In this document: in pieces, positions 42,840-57,849 of the stretch
How positions within the stretch are numbered: position 1 is the stretch's first letter
Layout of the letters: each line of letters starts with the position of its first letter
NCBI GenBank assembly: GCA_963575745.1
Contig: CAUYUJ010004335.1
Coordinates: forward strand, 56,001 to 120,000
Direction: 5' to 3'
Source of the DNA: Prorocentrum cordatum
Taxonomy: Eukaryota; Sar; Dinophyceae; Prorocentrales; Prorocentraceae
DNA: 64,000 nucleotides
Program-made: the position numbers and the translations under genes
The notes under the pieces: model-generated
Told to the model about the DNA's origin: nothing
Databases searched by the model: none
What the model saw: the letters and a program-made list of their open reading frames with translations, nothing else

Positions 42840-42844
42840 GTTTT
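42840..42844 (+). repeat. Target site duplication, right copy (GTTTT)
   Basis: Matches 19228-19232 exactly. Confidence 0.75.
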
Positions 42845-43559
42845 CGATGATTCACATCGGGACGCCTTTTGTCTTTCGGATTGGCGCTCTGGCGACTGTC
42901 CATTCCTGCCCTTCTGAGGCACTCATTGCGAGTGTAGTTATCCTTTCTCGCCTGGTCAGTCCCTATACTCTGAGTGGGGCTATGGTTTTTCTTTCCTACC
43001 CGAAGATCTCCAGAGTCTGGAGGCCCTCGGAGGCGCCAGAGAAACAAAACGCGCCCCAGAACGTACAATCGTCCGATAACGTCCACAGACGACGACGACC
43101 ACCGCCACCACCACGACGACCACCATGCCGATCATCGCGACGGCGGCGGCAGCTGCGGGGGCGCCGCCCGCGGGGGCGGCGGCGGCGGCGACGGCCTGGC
43201 AGCCCAGAGCTTCTGGGGCCCTCCTCGGCCACCGTGGCAGTCGCGTCACTTGTTCAGTCTGGGAAACACTCGGAGCTTTCCGACGCGTCGCACGTCGATC
43301 TCGTGCGGCTCCGCGACCGCCCACCGAACCCTAAAGTATCCCCCGGAAGACCCAGCACCTCCACGCGCCTCGAGCGGCCCTTGCCTGGGAACCCTCTCTT
43401 GGATATCCGGGGTTCTTGGATTGCCCAAGGTCTACTTACAACGACTGCGCAGTCGGCTAGAACCTAAGCGCGCGTGGCGCGCGTCGTTCTAGTGTGTGTA
43501 TATATATATATATCTGTATATATGTATATGTTAGCCAGCATGGGCGTCAAGTAGCGTGT
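42845..43559. other. Right flank of the retrotransposon, no gene recognised
   Basis: GC-rich sequence with a CCACCGCCACCACCACGACG-type patch at 43095-43135. At 43460-43491 is a compound hairpin: CTAGAAC ... GTTCTAG outside, CGCGCG-TGG-CGCGCG inside. It is followed by a short AT array at 43499-43513. Confidence 0.5.
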
Positions 43560-43847
43560 GTCTCGTAATCCATTGTGCGCAATCCGTGGTGAAATCTGCA
43601 GGGTGCAATCTATGTGGTGCAAGCTGTATCGTAAGCTCAGTGTGGCGCAAACCATGTTGTGCAATCTCTTTGGTGCAAGTAATGTTGCGCACCCGACGTG
43701 ATGAAACCTATGTTTTGCAATTCGCTTGCTCAACTTGAAGCTGTCCTCTCCCCTGCTCGTGCAAACATCCCACACTCCCACCCGCAACTTGGTCGCAATA
43801 CCTCTTAATACTGTGACAGTAGGTGCCAAATTGCACTTGGCAGCGAC

Positions 43848-44435
43848 ACCGACGCCGACGACGACAGCGACGACGACGACGCCGCCGACGCCGACTGCGG
43901 TGACGCCGACGACGTCTCCAACGTCTTCGACGACGGCGACAACGACGGCGACGACGCTGACGACAACGACGACGACGACGCCGACGCCGACGACGGCGAC
44001 GATGACAACGCCGACGACGACGACGCCGACGCCGACGACGACGACGACGCCGACGACGACGACGACGACGAAGACGATGTCGACGACGACGACGACATCG
44101 CCAACGAAGACGACGACGACTAGGGAGGAGGGAGGACGACGACGGCGACAACGACGACAACGACGAGGGAGGAGGGAGGACGGCGACGACGCGAACGACG
44201 AAGAGGGAGGGAGGACGGCGACGCCGACGACGACAACGACGAGGAAGGAGGGAAGACGACAACGACGACGACGACGGCGACGAAATAGGGAGGACGACGA
44301 CGAGACGCCGACGACGGACGACGACGACGACGAGGGAGGAGGAAGGACGACCACGGCGACAACGACGACGGAAACGACGACTATGCCAAAGAGGACGCCG
44401 ACGACGACGACGAGGAAAAACAGGGGGCGACGACG

Positions 44436-44466
<31 letters not shown>

Positions 44467-44503
44467 GGGAGGAGGGAGGACGGCGACGACGACGCAAGAG
44501 CGC
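43848..44503. repeat. GAC-rich array 1
   Basis: Tandem GAC with GCC/GGC variants and periodic GGGAGGAGGGAGGA interruptions. Long Asp/Thr/Arg or Ser/Val open frames on all phases are repeat translation. Confidence 0.95.
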
Positions 44504-44655
44504 GCGCGCACGCTTTTGTTGAAACTCCGTGTTGCGAAACGATGTGTTTTTGGATGTTTTTTGGACACTCGATTTTGACATCCTTCCGAAACCGAAGGTT
44601 CTTGAAGGATTTCGGCATGCGCGCGCGACGACGCGCGCGCTTGCGCTTCGTCGCA

Positions 44656-44656
<1 letters not shown>

Positions 44657-44700
<44 letters not shown>
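44657..44700. repeat. Poly-T run
   Basis: An uninterrupted run of about 44 T inside the first unit. Confidence 0.95.
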
Positions 44701-46559
44701 CAGAGGTTTCTCGCGACGGCGCGCGCGCAAGGGCGTCCGAAAGTTTTCGACATGCGCGCGCGAAGACCGTTTGGTAGTTTTTTTTTTGGCGTTTGTTTTT
44801 CTTGAAAAACCGATGGTGTCCTTTCGATGCCGCAAGAGCGCGCGTAATATGTGTTAGGAAATCAGTGTCGTGGAACCATGTGTTTCTGTATGTTTTCTTG
44901 AAGCTCGCTTAAACCAAAGGTTTTTGAAGGATTTTCGGCGCGCGCTCGCGACGACGCGCGCGTGTGCACGCGTTTTTTTTGGGGGGGGGGCAGCGGATTG
45001 TTGGAATCGCATGGTTTGTGATGCACGAGTGTGCGCGCGTATTTTTTGCAGAGGATGGCGGGGGGGGGCGATGCCGGCCTGGCTAGGATAGTATGAATTC
45101 GCAGGTAGGATGGACAGTGGGTCAGACTTCGATGTGTTTTGCATCGGTTCCCGGGGTGTCTTCAATCCCGGGGGGGGGGGGGGGGAAGGAGAACATATGT
45201 TGTGCATTTTGTGTTGTGCAATATTTGCGGAACAATCCATGTGGTGCAACCTGTGTGGCGCAGTGTATGTGGTGCAATGTAGGTTGGGCAATCTATGTTG
45301 TGCAATCCACTTTGCTGAACTTGAAGTCTTCATCTCCACTGCTCGCGCAAACATCCCGCCCTCCCACCCGCAACTTGTTTGGCAAAACTCATGATGCGGG
45401 GGGCGGCGACGCCGCCGATGACGATGTCGATGATAACATCCTCACTGCCGATGCTCGTCACCGCGAGTCGATGGTGAAGGTGAGCGTTCTGACGATGCTC
45501 GGACGTGCGGGATGACAAGATGACGTCGGCAACGTCTGCGACAATGACGAAGATGGCACCAGCGACGACGATGTTCTAGAGGGCGACGGCACGAACGAGA
45601 ATGGTGCCAATGATGGCAAACACGTTGACGATGCTGATGTCCATCTGTCGATGATGCAGGTGATCGCGGTGATGCTGGCAAGGTTGAAAAGGAAATCCGC
45701 GCGCGCGGAAGTTCAACGAATCCTTCAGACTGATCATGCGCGCGCGGCGGTGCGCGCATGTGGCCCGCGTGGAATTTTTTGCAGGGGATTCGCGCCCTCG
45801 GCGCATGGCAGGAGTATCGCGGGTGCACCGCGCGGTGACATGAAACCGCTGGATTTGGCAGAATTCATAAGAACCCTACGTGGCATGGGCGCGCATACAG
45901 GGAATTTATATTTTGTTTGTTTGCTAGGCCCCTGGGTCTTTCAGGTTTTTATGTTGACATGCTTGTAGACACATCGTGTTCGGTGCGATTTTGCCATGGA
46001 CGCGCGCGCGATGACCTCGTGAAGATGCAAAAGTGTGCGCGCATAGTACGATTTTTCAGGGATGGCGGATGGGGTGGGGGGGTGGGCGATGCTGGCCTGG
46101 CTGGGATGGTGTGAATTCATATTCAAGATGGGCGAGAGCGCAGAATAAATATGAAGTTGTTGCAACGCCCCAAGTTCGGACTGTTAACTCCGAGGGGGGG
46201 GGGGGGGGGGGGGGGTCTTTCCTTCCTTTAGAAAGGATGCTATTATATGTGGTGCAATTGATTTTTACAAACGAGTTGGCACATCCCGTGCTCTTTCAAA
46301 CATCCCACCCGCCCGCCCGCAACTTGGTTTGCAAAGCGCATAAGGTGGCGATCGCGATGCATGCTCGGCGTTGGCTGGTGCGTCTCTGCGGCCGTGCCAA
46401 CCCGAGCGCGCGCGCAGCGGCAAGCTGGTTTGGCGCGACCGACGCGGCCGCGGTGGCGCTGATCGCTGGGCACGCACCAGCGGGCACTTCATTGCGAGTC
46501 GGCGACTTGGGCGGGCGCGGTATCATGGCAACGTCGACAACGGTAGACGTTGCGGGCGA

Positions 46560-46714
46560 GTCTCCAACGACTTCGACGACGACGACAAAGACGACGACGA
46601 CAACGCCGACGACGACGACGACGCCGACGCTGACGACGACGGCGACGATGACAACGCGGACGACGACGACGCCGCCGCCGACGATGACGACGCCAGCGAC
46701 GACAACGACGGCGG

Positions 46715-46746
<32 letters not shown>

Positions 46747-47037
46747 TCGCCGACGAAAACGACGACGACGAGGGAGGAGGGAGGACGACGACGGCGGCGG
46801 CGACAGCGACTAGGGAGGAGGGAAGACGACGACGACGACGACGACGGCGACGAAGTAGGAGGGAACGACGAAACGCCGACGAAAACGACGAGGGAGGAAG
46901 GACGACCACGGCGACAACGACGACGGACACGACGACGACGCCAGGACGACGACGACGAGGAAAGACAGAAGACGACGACGGCGATGACGACGACGACGAC
47001 GAGGGAGGAGGGAGGACGGCGACGACGACGACGACGC
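46560..47037. repeat. GAC-rich array 2
   Basis: Same structure as array 1, shorter. Confidence 0.95.
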
Positions 47038-47273
47038 AAGAGCGCGCGCGCACGCTTTTGTTGAACATCCGCGTCGCGAAACCATGTATTCGCATATATT
47101 TTTTGGACGCGATCTTGACGTCCTTCCGAAACCGATGGTTTTTGAAGGATTTTGGCAAGCGCGCGCGACGACGCGCGCGCCCGAACTTCGCCCCATTCGT
47201 TGCAGAGGGTTCTCGCGACGGCACGCGCGCAAAAGGGTGTTCGACAGATTTCGACATGCGCACGCGCGAAGCC

Positions 47274-47402
<129 letters not shown>

Positions 47403-47449
47403 TAATTAAAAAACAATAAAAAATATATATAACAAATATTTTATATTTG

Positions 47450-47519
<70 letters not shown>

Positions 47520-48124
47520 AAAACTCCTCCTTCTTCCCCCTTTCTCTCTCTTCTCTCTCCCCCAAAGCTTGAAATACCGATGGTTTTGTCAAGATGTCGC
47601 CATGGCGCGCGCGTGAGCTTTTCAAGCAATTCGGCGCTGCGAAACTTTTTATGGGGGGGAACTCGATTTTGAAGTCCTTTCGAAACCGAGGGTTTGACGG
47701 ATTTTGGCATGCGCGCGCGACGACGCGCGCGTGTGCCTCTCGTTTAATTTATTGCAAGGGGTTCTTGAGCACTTAGGGTTTTTGATAAACGGGTGTGCAC
47801 GCATAGTATTTTTTGCAGGGGATGGCGGGGAGGTGCGATGCCGGTTTGGCTGGCAATAGTTTGAGTTCGCAGCTCGGACGGACGACGGGGCAGAATCGCA
47901 TGATTGCAATGCGAAAGGGCGGCCCGTTGATTCCGAGGGGGGGTGGGGGATCGAGTCTGTTCTTCTATTGTAAAGGAGAATCTATTTGATGCAGGGTGTG
48001 TGGCGCGCAATCTACGTGGTGCAGTTAACTTCTGTTCGCAGTGAGTTGCCCACTCCACTGCTCGCGCAACCACCCCGCCCGCCCGCCCGCAACTTGGTCG
48101 GCAAAACCTCCTGGGGCCGTGACT

Positions 48125-48720
48125 GTGGGCGCCGACGGCGACAGCGACACCGACGACGACGACGCCGCCGACAACGACTGCGACGCCGACGACGTCCCCA
48201 ACGACTTCGACGACGCCGACAACGACGACGACGACGACGCCGGCGACGACGACGATGACAACGACGACGACGACGCCGACGACGACGACGACGGTGACAA
48301 CGACGACGACGAAGACGGCGACGACAACGACGACGACGTCGTCAACGAAGACGACGACGGCGACGAGGGGGGAGGGAGGGCGACGACGGCGGCAGCGGCG
48401 ACAACGACGAGGGAGGAGAGAGGGCGGCGACGACGCGAACGACGAAGAAGGAGGGAGGGCGGCGACGCCGACGACGACAACGACGGGGGAGGAGGGAGGA
48501 CGATGACGACAACGACGACGACGACGACGGCGACGAAATAGGAGGGACAACGACGAAATGCCGACGAAAACTACGAGGGAGGAAGGGCGACCACGGCGAC
48601 TGCGACGACGGAAACGACCGCGACGCCAAGACGACGACGACGACGAGGAAGGACAGAGGACGACGACGGCGACGACAACGACGACGAGGGAGGAGGGAGG
48701 ACGGCGACGACGACGACGAC
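48125..48720. repeat. GAC-rich array 3
   Basis: Same structure as array 1. Confidence 0.95.
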
Positions 48721-50999
48721 GCAAGAGCGCGCGCGCGCGCTTTTGTTGAGGATCCGTGTTGCGAAATCTTGTTTTTGTATGTTTTTTTTTTTTTTTTTTG
48801 TTGGGCACTCGATTTTGAATTCCTTCCGAAACCGATGGTTGCTGAAGGATTTTGGCATGCGCCCGCGACGACGCGCGCGCGCGCTCCGTCCCGTTTTTTG
48901 CAAAGGATTCTCGCGACGGCCTGCGCGCAAGGGGCGTTCGTCAGATTTCGACATGCGCGCGCGCTCGAAGCCCGTTTGGTAGTCGTATTTCGTGGGAATC
49001 TTGAAAGACCGATGGTTTTCTTCAGACTTCGCAAGAGCGCGCGCGTAAGTTTTTTAGCAAGGCAGTGTTGCGAAACCCTGTGTTTTTGCATGTATGTTTT
49101 GGATGTTCAATTATGAAATCCTTCCGACATCGAAGGTTTTTGATGGATTTCGGCATGCGGGCGCGACGACGCGCGCGTGTGCACTTCGTCCAATTTTTTC
49201 TGCAAGGGATTCTTGTGCTTGCGTGGTTTTTGATAAAAGCGTGCGCGCATGGCCCGCGTGGTATTTTTTGTATGGGTATCGCGCCCTCGGCGCATGGCAG
49301 GAGTATCGCGGGTGCGCCGCGCGGTGACATGAAACCGCTGGGTGTGGCAGAATTCAAGAGTCATGTGGTTTTAGGGATTTTCGCATGAGCGCGTGGACAG
49401 GAAATTTGCAAAGTGTTTGTGGTATTTTTATTTTGCGCGCGCATTGTGTTTGGTACGATTTTGACGTGGGCGCGCGCGTGATGTGTTTGTTTTTTTGGGT
49501 TGCAAGGGATTCTTGAAAACTTAGGATTTCTGAAACGTGCGCGCGTGGTATTCTTTACAGAGGATGGCGGGGGGGGTGCCGATTCGGCTGGGGTAACATG
49601 AATTCATGTTCAGGATGGACGATGGGACAGAATCGTATGTACATTGGAATACGACAGGGGGGGTCGTTAACTCGGGGGGGGGGGGGGAGTCTATTATTCT
49701 TCTTTCTATCATTTTCTTTCAGAAAGGAGAACTACTTTCTGTTCGCAGTGAGTTGCCCAGTCCACTGCTCGCGCAAACGTCTCGCCCGCCCGCCCGCAAC
49801 TTGGTTTGCAAGCCTCATGCGGCGGCGATTGCGATGTGTGCTTGGCGCTGGCTGGTGCATCTCTGCGGCCGCGCCGGCCAGCTCATGCGCGCGCGCGGCG
49901 GCCAGGCAGTTTGGCGCGACCGACGCGGCCGCGGTGGTGCTGACCGCTCGGCGAATCCCAGCGGGCACTCGAGTGCGAGTCTGCGACTTGGTCGGGCGCG
50001 GTAGCATGGCAACGTCGACGTATGTAGACATGATGATGATAGTAGCGATGTTGGCGACGATGCTGACAGCGACGACGGCGCGGCCAGTGGCGGCGCCGAT
50101 GCCGATCACGCCGACGAGGCAGGTGATCGCGGCGATGCTGACAAGTTTGAAGAAGAAATCCGCGCGCGCGCGGAAGTTCAACAAATCCGTCGGACTGATC
50201 ATGCGCGCGCGGCGGTGCGCGCATGTGGCCCGCGTCGTATTTTTTTTGCAAGGGGTTTGGGGCCTCGGCGCATGGCAGGAGTATCGCGGGTGCGCCGCCC
50301 GGTGACATGAAATCGATGCGTTTAGCAGAGTTCATAAGAGTCATGTGGTTTTGGTATGATTTTAGCATGAGCGCGCTGACAAGACATTTCCAAATTTCTT
50401 GTTGCCAGTCTTCATTTTATTATAAGTATTCTTCTTTTGTATATTCTTTCTTTTATTATTATTCTTATCATCAGTCTTATTGTTATTCTTATTCTTATTT
50501 GTATGTTTAAAACCTATACGTTTTTTTTTAATGCTGACATGCTTGCGAGCGCAGTGCGTTTGGTACGATTTCGACACGGACGCGCGCGTGATGACTTATT
50601 TTTTTCTGCACGGGATTCTTGAACAGTAATGATTTTTGATAAACGAGTGTGCGCGCATAGTTTGTTTTTGCAGAGGATGGCGGAAGGGGGGTCGATACCG
50701 GCCTGGCTGGGATGGGACGAGTTCATATTTCGGATGGACGATGGGGCAGAATCATATGTCCATTGCAGCACAAAAAAAAGGCTTGCCGTTAACTCCGGGG
50801 GGGGGGTCGAGTCTATTATTCTTTAAGAAAGGAAAGCCGACGTGTTCTTATATGTATGGTGCAATCTATGTTGTGCAATCAATCGCCCGCTCAACTTGAA
50901 GCTGTCCTCTCCATTGCTCGTGCAAACATCCCGCCCTCCCACCCGCAACTTGATCGCAATACCTCTTAAGACCGTGACGGTGGGTACCAGATTGCATTT

Positions 51000-51510
51000 G
51001 GCAGCGACGACGCCGACGTCGACGACGACGACACCGACGACGACGATGACGCCGACGACGACGACGAAAACGACGACGACGTCGCCAACGAAGACGACGA
51101 CGAGGGAGGAGGGAGGACGACGTCGGCGACAACGACGACAACGACGACAACGACGACAACCAGGGAGGAGGGAGGACGGCGACGACGCGAACGACGAAGA
51201 AGGAGGAGGGAGGACGGCGACGCCGACGACGACAACGACGAGGGAAGAGGGAAAACGACGACGAAACGAAAAAAACGACGACGACGACGGTGACGAAATA
51301 GGAGGGACGACGACGAGACGCCGACGACGGACGACGACGACGACGACGAGGGAGGAGGAGGAAGGACGACCACGGCGACACCGACGACGGAAACGACCAC
51401 GACGCCAAAGAGGACGACGACGACGAACACGAGGAAAGACACAGGACGACGTAGGCGACGACGACGACGACGACGCGGGAGGAGGGAGGACGACGACGAC
51501 GACGACGCCG
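51000..51510. repeat. GAC-rich array 4
   Basis: Same structure as array 1. Confidence 0.95.
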
Positions 51511-51814
51511 CAAGAGCGCACGCGCACGCTTTTGTTGAAAATCCGTGTTGCGAAACCTATTGTTTTTGTATGTTTTTTGGACACGCGGTTTTGAACTCCT
51601 TCCGAAACCGAAGGTTTTGGAAGGATTTCGGCAAGCGCGCGCGACGACACGCGCGCCTGCACTTCGTCCGATTTTTTGCAGAGGATTCTCGCGACGGCAC
51701 ACGCGCAAGGGCGTTCGACAGATTTCGACATGCGCGCGCGACGCCCGTTTGGTAGCATGTTGTGCAAATCTTGAAAACCTACAGTTTTTTTGTTTTGTTT
51801 TTTTTTCTTTCTCT

Positions 51815-51852
51815 CTTTATATATATATATTCATTATTTTGTATTTTTGCTA

Positions 51853-51900
<48 letters not shown>
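51815..51900. repeat. AT dinucleotide arrays
   Basis: TATATATATA at about 51818-51832 and 51860-51897, inside the fourth unit. Confidence 0.9.
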
Positions 51901-52451
51901 TTAAACTAATACTATATATAGAAAGATTTCGCAAAAGCTCGCGCGGAAGCTTTTTTAAGCAATTCAGTGTTGCGAAACCCTGTGTGTGTTCGTATGTTTT
52001 TTGGAATCTCGATTGCGAAATCCCTCCGGCACCGAAGGTTTTTGAAGGATTTCGGCATGCGCGCGCAACGACGCGCGCGTCTGCACTTCGTTACGTTTTT
52101 TTGCAAGGGATTCGTGAACAAGTGTTATGTTATAACAACAAATGTCACCGTATAGCGTTTGTTTTCAAAGGGAACCGCAGGGGGGGATACCGGTTGGCCT
52201 GGGACATTGCGATTTCATATTTAAGATCGACATGTGGTCATAATCGTATACGATTTACATACCCAAAAAAAGGAAGAGTGATAACGCCAGGGGGGGGTAG
52301 ATCCTATTCTGTTTTTTACAAGGAGAATTCACTTTGACCGTCTTGAAGTTGTCTTCTCCGCTGCTCGTGCAAACATCCCACCCTCCCACCCGCAACTTGG
52401 TCGCAAGACCTCTCAAGACAAGACCGTGGCGGTAGGTACCACATGGCACTT

Positions 52452-52807
52452 GGCCACGACACCGACGCCGACGACGACAGCGACAACGACGACAACGGCG
52501 CCGCCGACACCGACGACGACGACACCGACGACGTCCCCAACGACTTCGACGACGACAGCGACCACGACCACGACGACACCGACGACGACGATGACGCCGA
52601 CGACGACGACGACGAAGACAACGACGACGACGATGACAACGACGTCGCCGACGAAGACGACGACGAGGGAGGAGGGAGGACGACGACGGCGACAACGACG
52701 ACAACGACGACAACAACGAGGGAGGAGGGAGGACGGCGACGACGCGAACGACGAAGAAGGAGGGAGGACGGCGACGCCGACGACGACAACGACGAGGGAG
52801 GAAGGAA

Positions 52808-52839
<32 letters not shown>

Positions 52840-53053
52840 CGAAATAGGAGGGACGACGACGAGACGCCGACGACGGACGACGACGACGACGAGGGAGGAG
52901 GAGGAAGGACGACCACGGCGACAACGACGACGGAAGCGACCACAACGCCAACGAGGACGACGACGACGAACACGAGGAAAGGCACAGGACGACGTAGGCG
53001 ACGACGACGACGACGCGGGAGGATGGAGGACGGCGACGACGACGACGGCGACG
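52452..53053. repeat. GAC-rich array 5
   Basis: Same structure as array 1. Confidence 0.95.
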
Positions 53054-53909
53054 CAAGAGCGCGCGCGCACGCTTTTATTGAACATGCGTGTTGCGAAACC
53101 TTGGGTTTTTGTAGGTTTTTTGGACACGATTTCGAACTCCTTCCGAAACCGAATGGTTTTGAAGGATTTCGGCATACGCGCGCGACGACACGCGCGTCTT
53201 AACGTCGTCCAATTTTTTGCAGAGGATTCTTGCGACGGCACACGCGCAAGGGCGTTCGACAGATTTCGATTTGCGCGCGCGCGAAGCCCGTTTTATATAA
53301 TTTTGTGAAAATCTTGAAAAAACACTTATGGTTTTCTGAAGATTTCGCAAGGGCTCTCGCGTAAGCTTTTTTAGCACATCTGTGTTGCGAAACCCTGTGT
53401 TTTTGTATGTTTTTATGGAAACTCGATTGCGAAGTCCTTCTGGCACCAGAAAGGTTTTTGAAGGATTTCTGCATGCGCGCGCGACGACGCGCGCGTGTGC
53501 ATTTCGTGAGTTTTTTTGCAAGGGATTCGGGGAAAAGTGTTATGTTCAAACAAATCATGTCACCGCATAGTTTTTTCACAAGGGAACCTCAGGGGGGGAT
53601 ACGGTTGGCCTGGGACATTGCGATTTCATATTTGGGATGGACATGTGGTCATAATCATATACGATTTACATGCCCGAAAAGGGGGGGGCGATAACTCCGG
53701 GGGGTGGGGGTGGGGGTAGAATTTATTTTCTTTTAAGCAATCATTTGCCGAGCTTGATGTTGTCAACTCCACTGCTCGCGCAATCATCCCACCCACCCAC
53801 CCGCAACTTGGCTTGCAAAACCCATGCGGGACCGAACGCAGATATCGCTCCGGGGTCGTGGAGCCCTCGGGGGCGTCTCAAGAGCGCCCTAAGAAGGCCG
53901 GAGAAGCAA

Positions 53910-54460
53910 GACGGCCGACGACGACGACGACGACGGCGGCGACGACGACGACGCCGACGTCGACGACGACGAAGACGACGACGCCGACGCCGACGACGAC
54001 GACGAAGACGACGACGACGTCGCCAACGAAGACGACGACGAGGGAGGAGGGAGGACGACGACGGCGACAATGACGACAACGACGACAACGACGACAACGA
54101 GGGAGGAGGGAGAACGGCGACGACGCGAACGACGAAAAAAGAGGAAGGACGGCGACGCCGACGACGACAACGACGAGGGAGGAGGGAAGACGACGACGAG
54201 ACGACGACGACAACGACGACGACGACGGCGACGAAATAGGAGGGACGACGACGAGACGCCGACGACGGACGACGACGACGCGGGAGGAGGGAGGAGGAGG
54301 AAGGACGACCACGGCGATAACGACGACGGAAACGGCCACGACGCCAAAGAGGACGACGACGACGAACAGGAGGAAAGGCACAGGACGACGTAGGCGACGA
54401 CGACGACGACGACGCGGGAGGAGGGAGGACGGCGACGACGACGACGACGACGACGCCGCA
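53910..54460. repeat. GAC-rich array 6
   Basis: Same structure as array 1. The lead sequence differs here (CCGGGGTCGTGGAGCCCTCG). Confidence 0.95.
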
Positions 54461-55189
54461 AGAGCCCGCGCGCACGCGTTTGTTGAAAATCCGTGTTGCG
54501 AAAGCTTGTGTTTTTGTAGGTTTTTTGGACGCGCGATTTTGAAATCCTTCGGAAACCTATGGGTTTTGAAAGATTTTGGCGTACGCGCGCGACGACGCGC
54601 GCGTCTGCACTTCGTCCGATTTCTTGCAGAGGATTCTCGCGACGGCACGCGCGCAAGGGCGTTCGACAGATTTCGACATGCGCGCGCGCGACGCCCGCTT
54701 GGTAGCATGTTGTGCAAATCTGGAAAAACCTACAGTTTTGTTAAGATTTCGCAAGAGCTCGCGCGGAAGCTTTTTTAGCACATCAGTGTTAAGAAACAGT
54801 GTGTTTCTGCATGTTTTTGGGAAACTCGATTGCGAAATCTTTCTGGCACCGAAGGTTTTTGAAGGATTTCGGCATGCGCGCGCGACGACGCGCGCGTGTG
54901 TACTTCGTCTTATCTGTTGCAAGGGATTCACTAACAAGTGTTATGTTAGAACAACAAATGTCACCGCATAGCGTTTTTTACAAGGGAACCTCAGGGGGGG
55001 ATACCGGTTGGCCTGGGACATTGTTATTTCATAGTTAGGATGGACATGTGGTCATAATCATACACGATTTACATACCCGGAAGGGGACGTGATAACGCCG
55101 GGGGGGTAGAGTCTATTCTGTTTTTAGTGATTTTTACAAATGATTTGCACCCACCCACCCGCAACTTGGTTTGCAAAACCTCTTAAGAC

Positions 55190-55466
55190 CGACTACGACG
55201 ACACCGACGACAACGACTACGACGACACCGACGACGTTCTGACGATTCGACGACGACAACGACGCCGACGCCGACGACGACGAAGACGACGACGACGACG
55301 CCAACGAAGACGACGACGAGGGAGGAGGAAGGACGACGACGGCGACAACGACGACAACGACGACAAGGACGAGGGAGGAGGGAGGACGGCGACGACGCGA
55401 ACGACGAAGAAGGAGGAAGGACGGCGACGCCGACGACGACAACGACGAGGGAGGAGGGAAGACGAC

Positions 55467-55498
<32 letters not shown>

Positions 55499-55684
55499 AA
55501 TAGGAGGGACGACGACGAGACGCCGACGACGGACGACGACGACGACGAGGGAGGAGGAGGAAGGACGCCCACGGCGACAACGACGACAGGAACGACCTTG
55601 ACGCCAAAGAGGACGACCGCGACGAACACGAGGAAAGACACACGACGACGTAGGCGACGACGACGACGACGCGGGAGGAGGGAG

Positions 55685-55715
<31 letters not shown>

Positions 55716-55720
55716 CCGCA
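55190..55720. repeat. GAC-rich array 7
   Basis: Same structure as array 1. Confidence 0.95.
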
Positions 55721-56524
55721 AGAGCGCGCGCGCACGCTTTTGTTGAAAATCCGTGTTGCGAAAGCTTGTGTTTTTGTAGGTTTTTTGGACGCGCGATTTT
55801 GAAATCCTTCGGAAACCGATGGGTTTCGAAGGATTTCGGCGTGCGCGCGCGACGACGCGCGCGTCTGCACTTCGTCCGATTTCTTGCATAGGATTCTCGC
55901 GACGGCACACGCGCAAGAGCGTTCGGCAGACTTCGACATGCGCGCGCGACGCCCGTTTGGTAGCATGTTGCGAACATCTGGAAAACCCTACAGTTTTCTC
56001 AAGATTTTGCAAGAGCTCGCGCGGAAGCTTTTTTAGCACATCAGTGTTACGAAACCATGTGTTTTTGTAGTTTTTTTCTTTTGGAACTCGATTGCGAAAT
56101 CTTTCTGGCACCGAAGGTTTTTGAAGGATTTCGGCATGCGCGCGCGACGACGCGCGCGTGTGCACTTCGTCCAATTTTTCGCAAGGGATTCGTGAAACAA
56201 GTGCTATGTTAGAACAACAAAAATCACCGCATAGTGTTTTTTACAAGGGAACCTCCAGGGGGGGATACCGGCTGGCCTGGGACATTGCGATTTCATATTT
56301 AGGATGGACATGTGGTCATAATCATATAGGATTTACATACCCGAAAAGGGGACCGATGATGCCGGGGGGAGGGTAGAGTCTATTCTTTTTTTAGAGAGGA
56401 GAATTGATTTTTACCCATGATTTGACACATCCCATGCTCTTGCAAACATCCCACCCGCCCACCCGCAATTTGGTTTGCAAAACCTCTTAAGACCGTGACG
56501 GTAGGTACGAAAAGAACCTTGGCA

Positions 56525-57137
56525 ATGACACCGACGCCGACGACGACAGCGACGACGACGACGCCGCCGACGACGACGACGACTACGACGACACCGACGT
56601 CTCCGACGACGGCGACGACACCGACGACGACGACGTCGCCGATGCCGACGACGCCGACGATGACGACGCCGACGACGACGACGCCGACGACGACGACGAC
56701 GTCGACGACGCCGACAACGACGACGACGACGACGGCGGCGACGACGACGACGCCGACGTCGACGACGACGAAGCCGCTGACGACGCCGACGCCGACGACG
56801 ACGACAACGTCGCCAACGAAGACGACGACGACGAGGGACGAGGGAGGACGACGACGGCGACAACGACGACAACGACGAGGGAGGAGGGAGGACGGCGACG
56901 ACGCGAACGACGAAGAAGGAGGGAGGACGGCGACGCCGACGACATCGACGAGGGAGGAGGGAAAACGACGACGACGACGACGACGACGGCGACGAAATAG
57001 GAGGGACGACGACGAGACGCCGACGACGGACGATGACGACGACGAGGGAGGAGGAGGAAGGACGACCATGGCGACAACGACGACGGAAACGACCACGACG
57101 CCAAAGAGGACGACGACGACGACGAGGAAAGACAGAG

Positions 57138-57169
<32 letters not shown>

Positions 57170-57207
57170 GGGAGGAGGGAGGACGGCGACGACGACGACG
57201 ACGATGC
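56525..57207. repeat. GAC-rich array 8
   Basis: Same structure as array 1; the longest array. Confidence 0.95.
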
Positions 57208-57849
57208 AAGAGCGCGCGCGCACGCTTTTGTTGAAAATCCGTGTTGCGAAACTTTTTTGTTTCTGTGCACGATTTCGAAGCCTTTCCGAAACTGCAGGTT
57301 TTTGAAGGATTTCGGCATGCGCGCGCGACGACGCGCGCGTCTGCACTTCGTCCGATTTGTTGCAGAGGATTCTCGCGACGGCACGCGCGCAAAGGGCGTT
57401 CGAAAGATTTCGACATGCGCGCGCGCGAAGCCCGTTTGGTAGCATTTTTTGAAAATCTTGAAAGACCGATGGTTTTAAGATTTCGCAAGAGCGCGCGCTT
57501 AAGAAACTCAGTGTTGCGAAACCATGTGTTTTTGCATGTGTTTGGAAACTCGATTATGACATCCTTCCAACACCGAAGGTTTTTGAAGGATTTCGGCATG
57601 CGCGCGCGACGACGCGCGCGTCTGCACTTCGTCCCATTTTTTGCACGGAGTTTTGTCAACCTATGGTTTTTGATAAACGAGTGTTGATAACCGAGTGTGC
57701 GCGCATAGTCATTTTTTGCAGAGGATGGCGGGGGGGGGGGGCGCGATACCGGCCTGGCTGGGATAGTATGAACTCCCCAATCGGAGCTTGTCTCTGTAGG
57801 GGTTCTAGCGGATTCATATGGTTAGGTTAGGTTTGCCACCGATTTTCGC

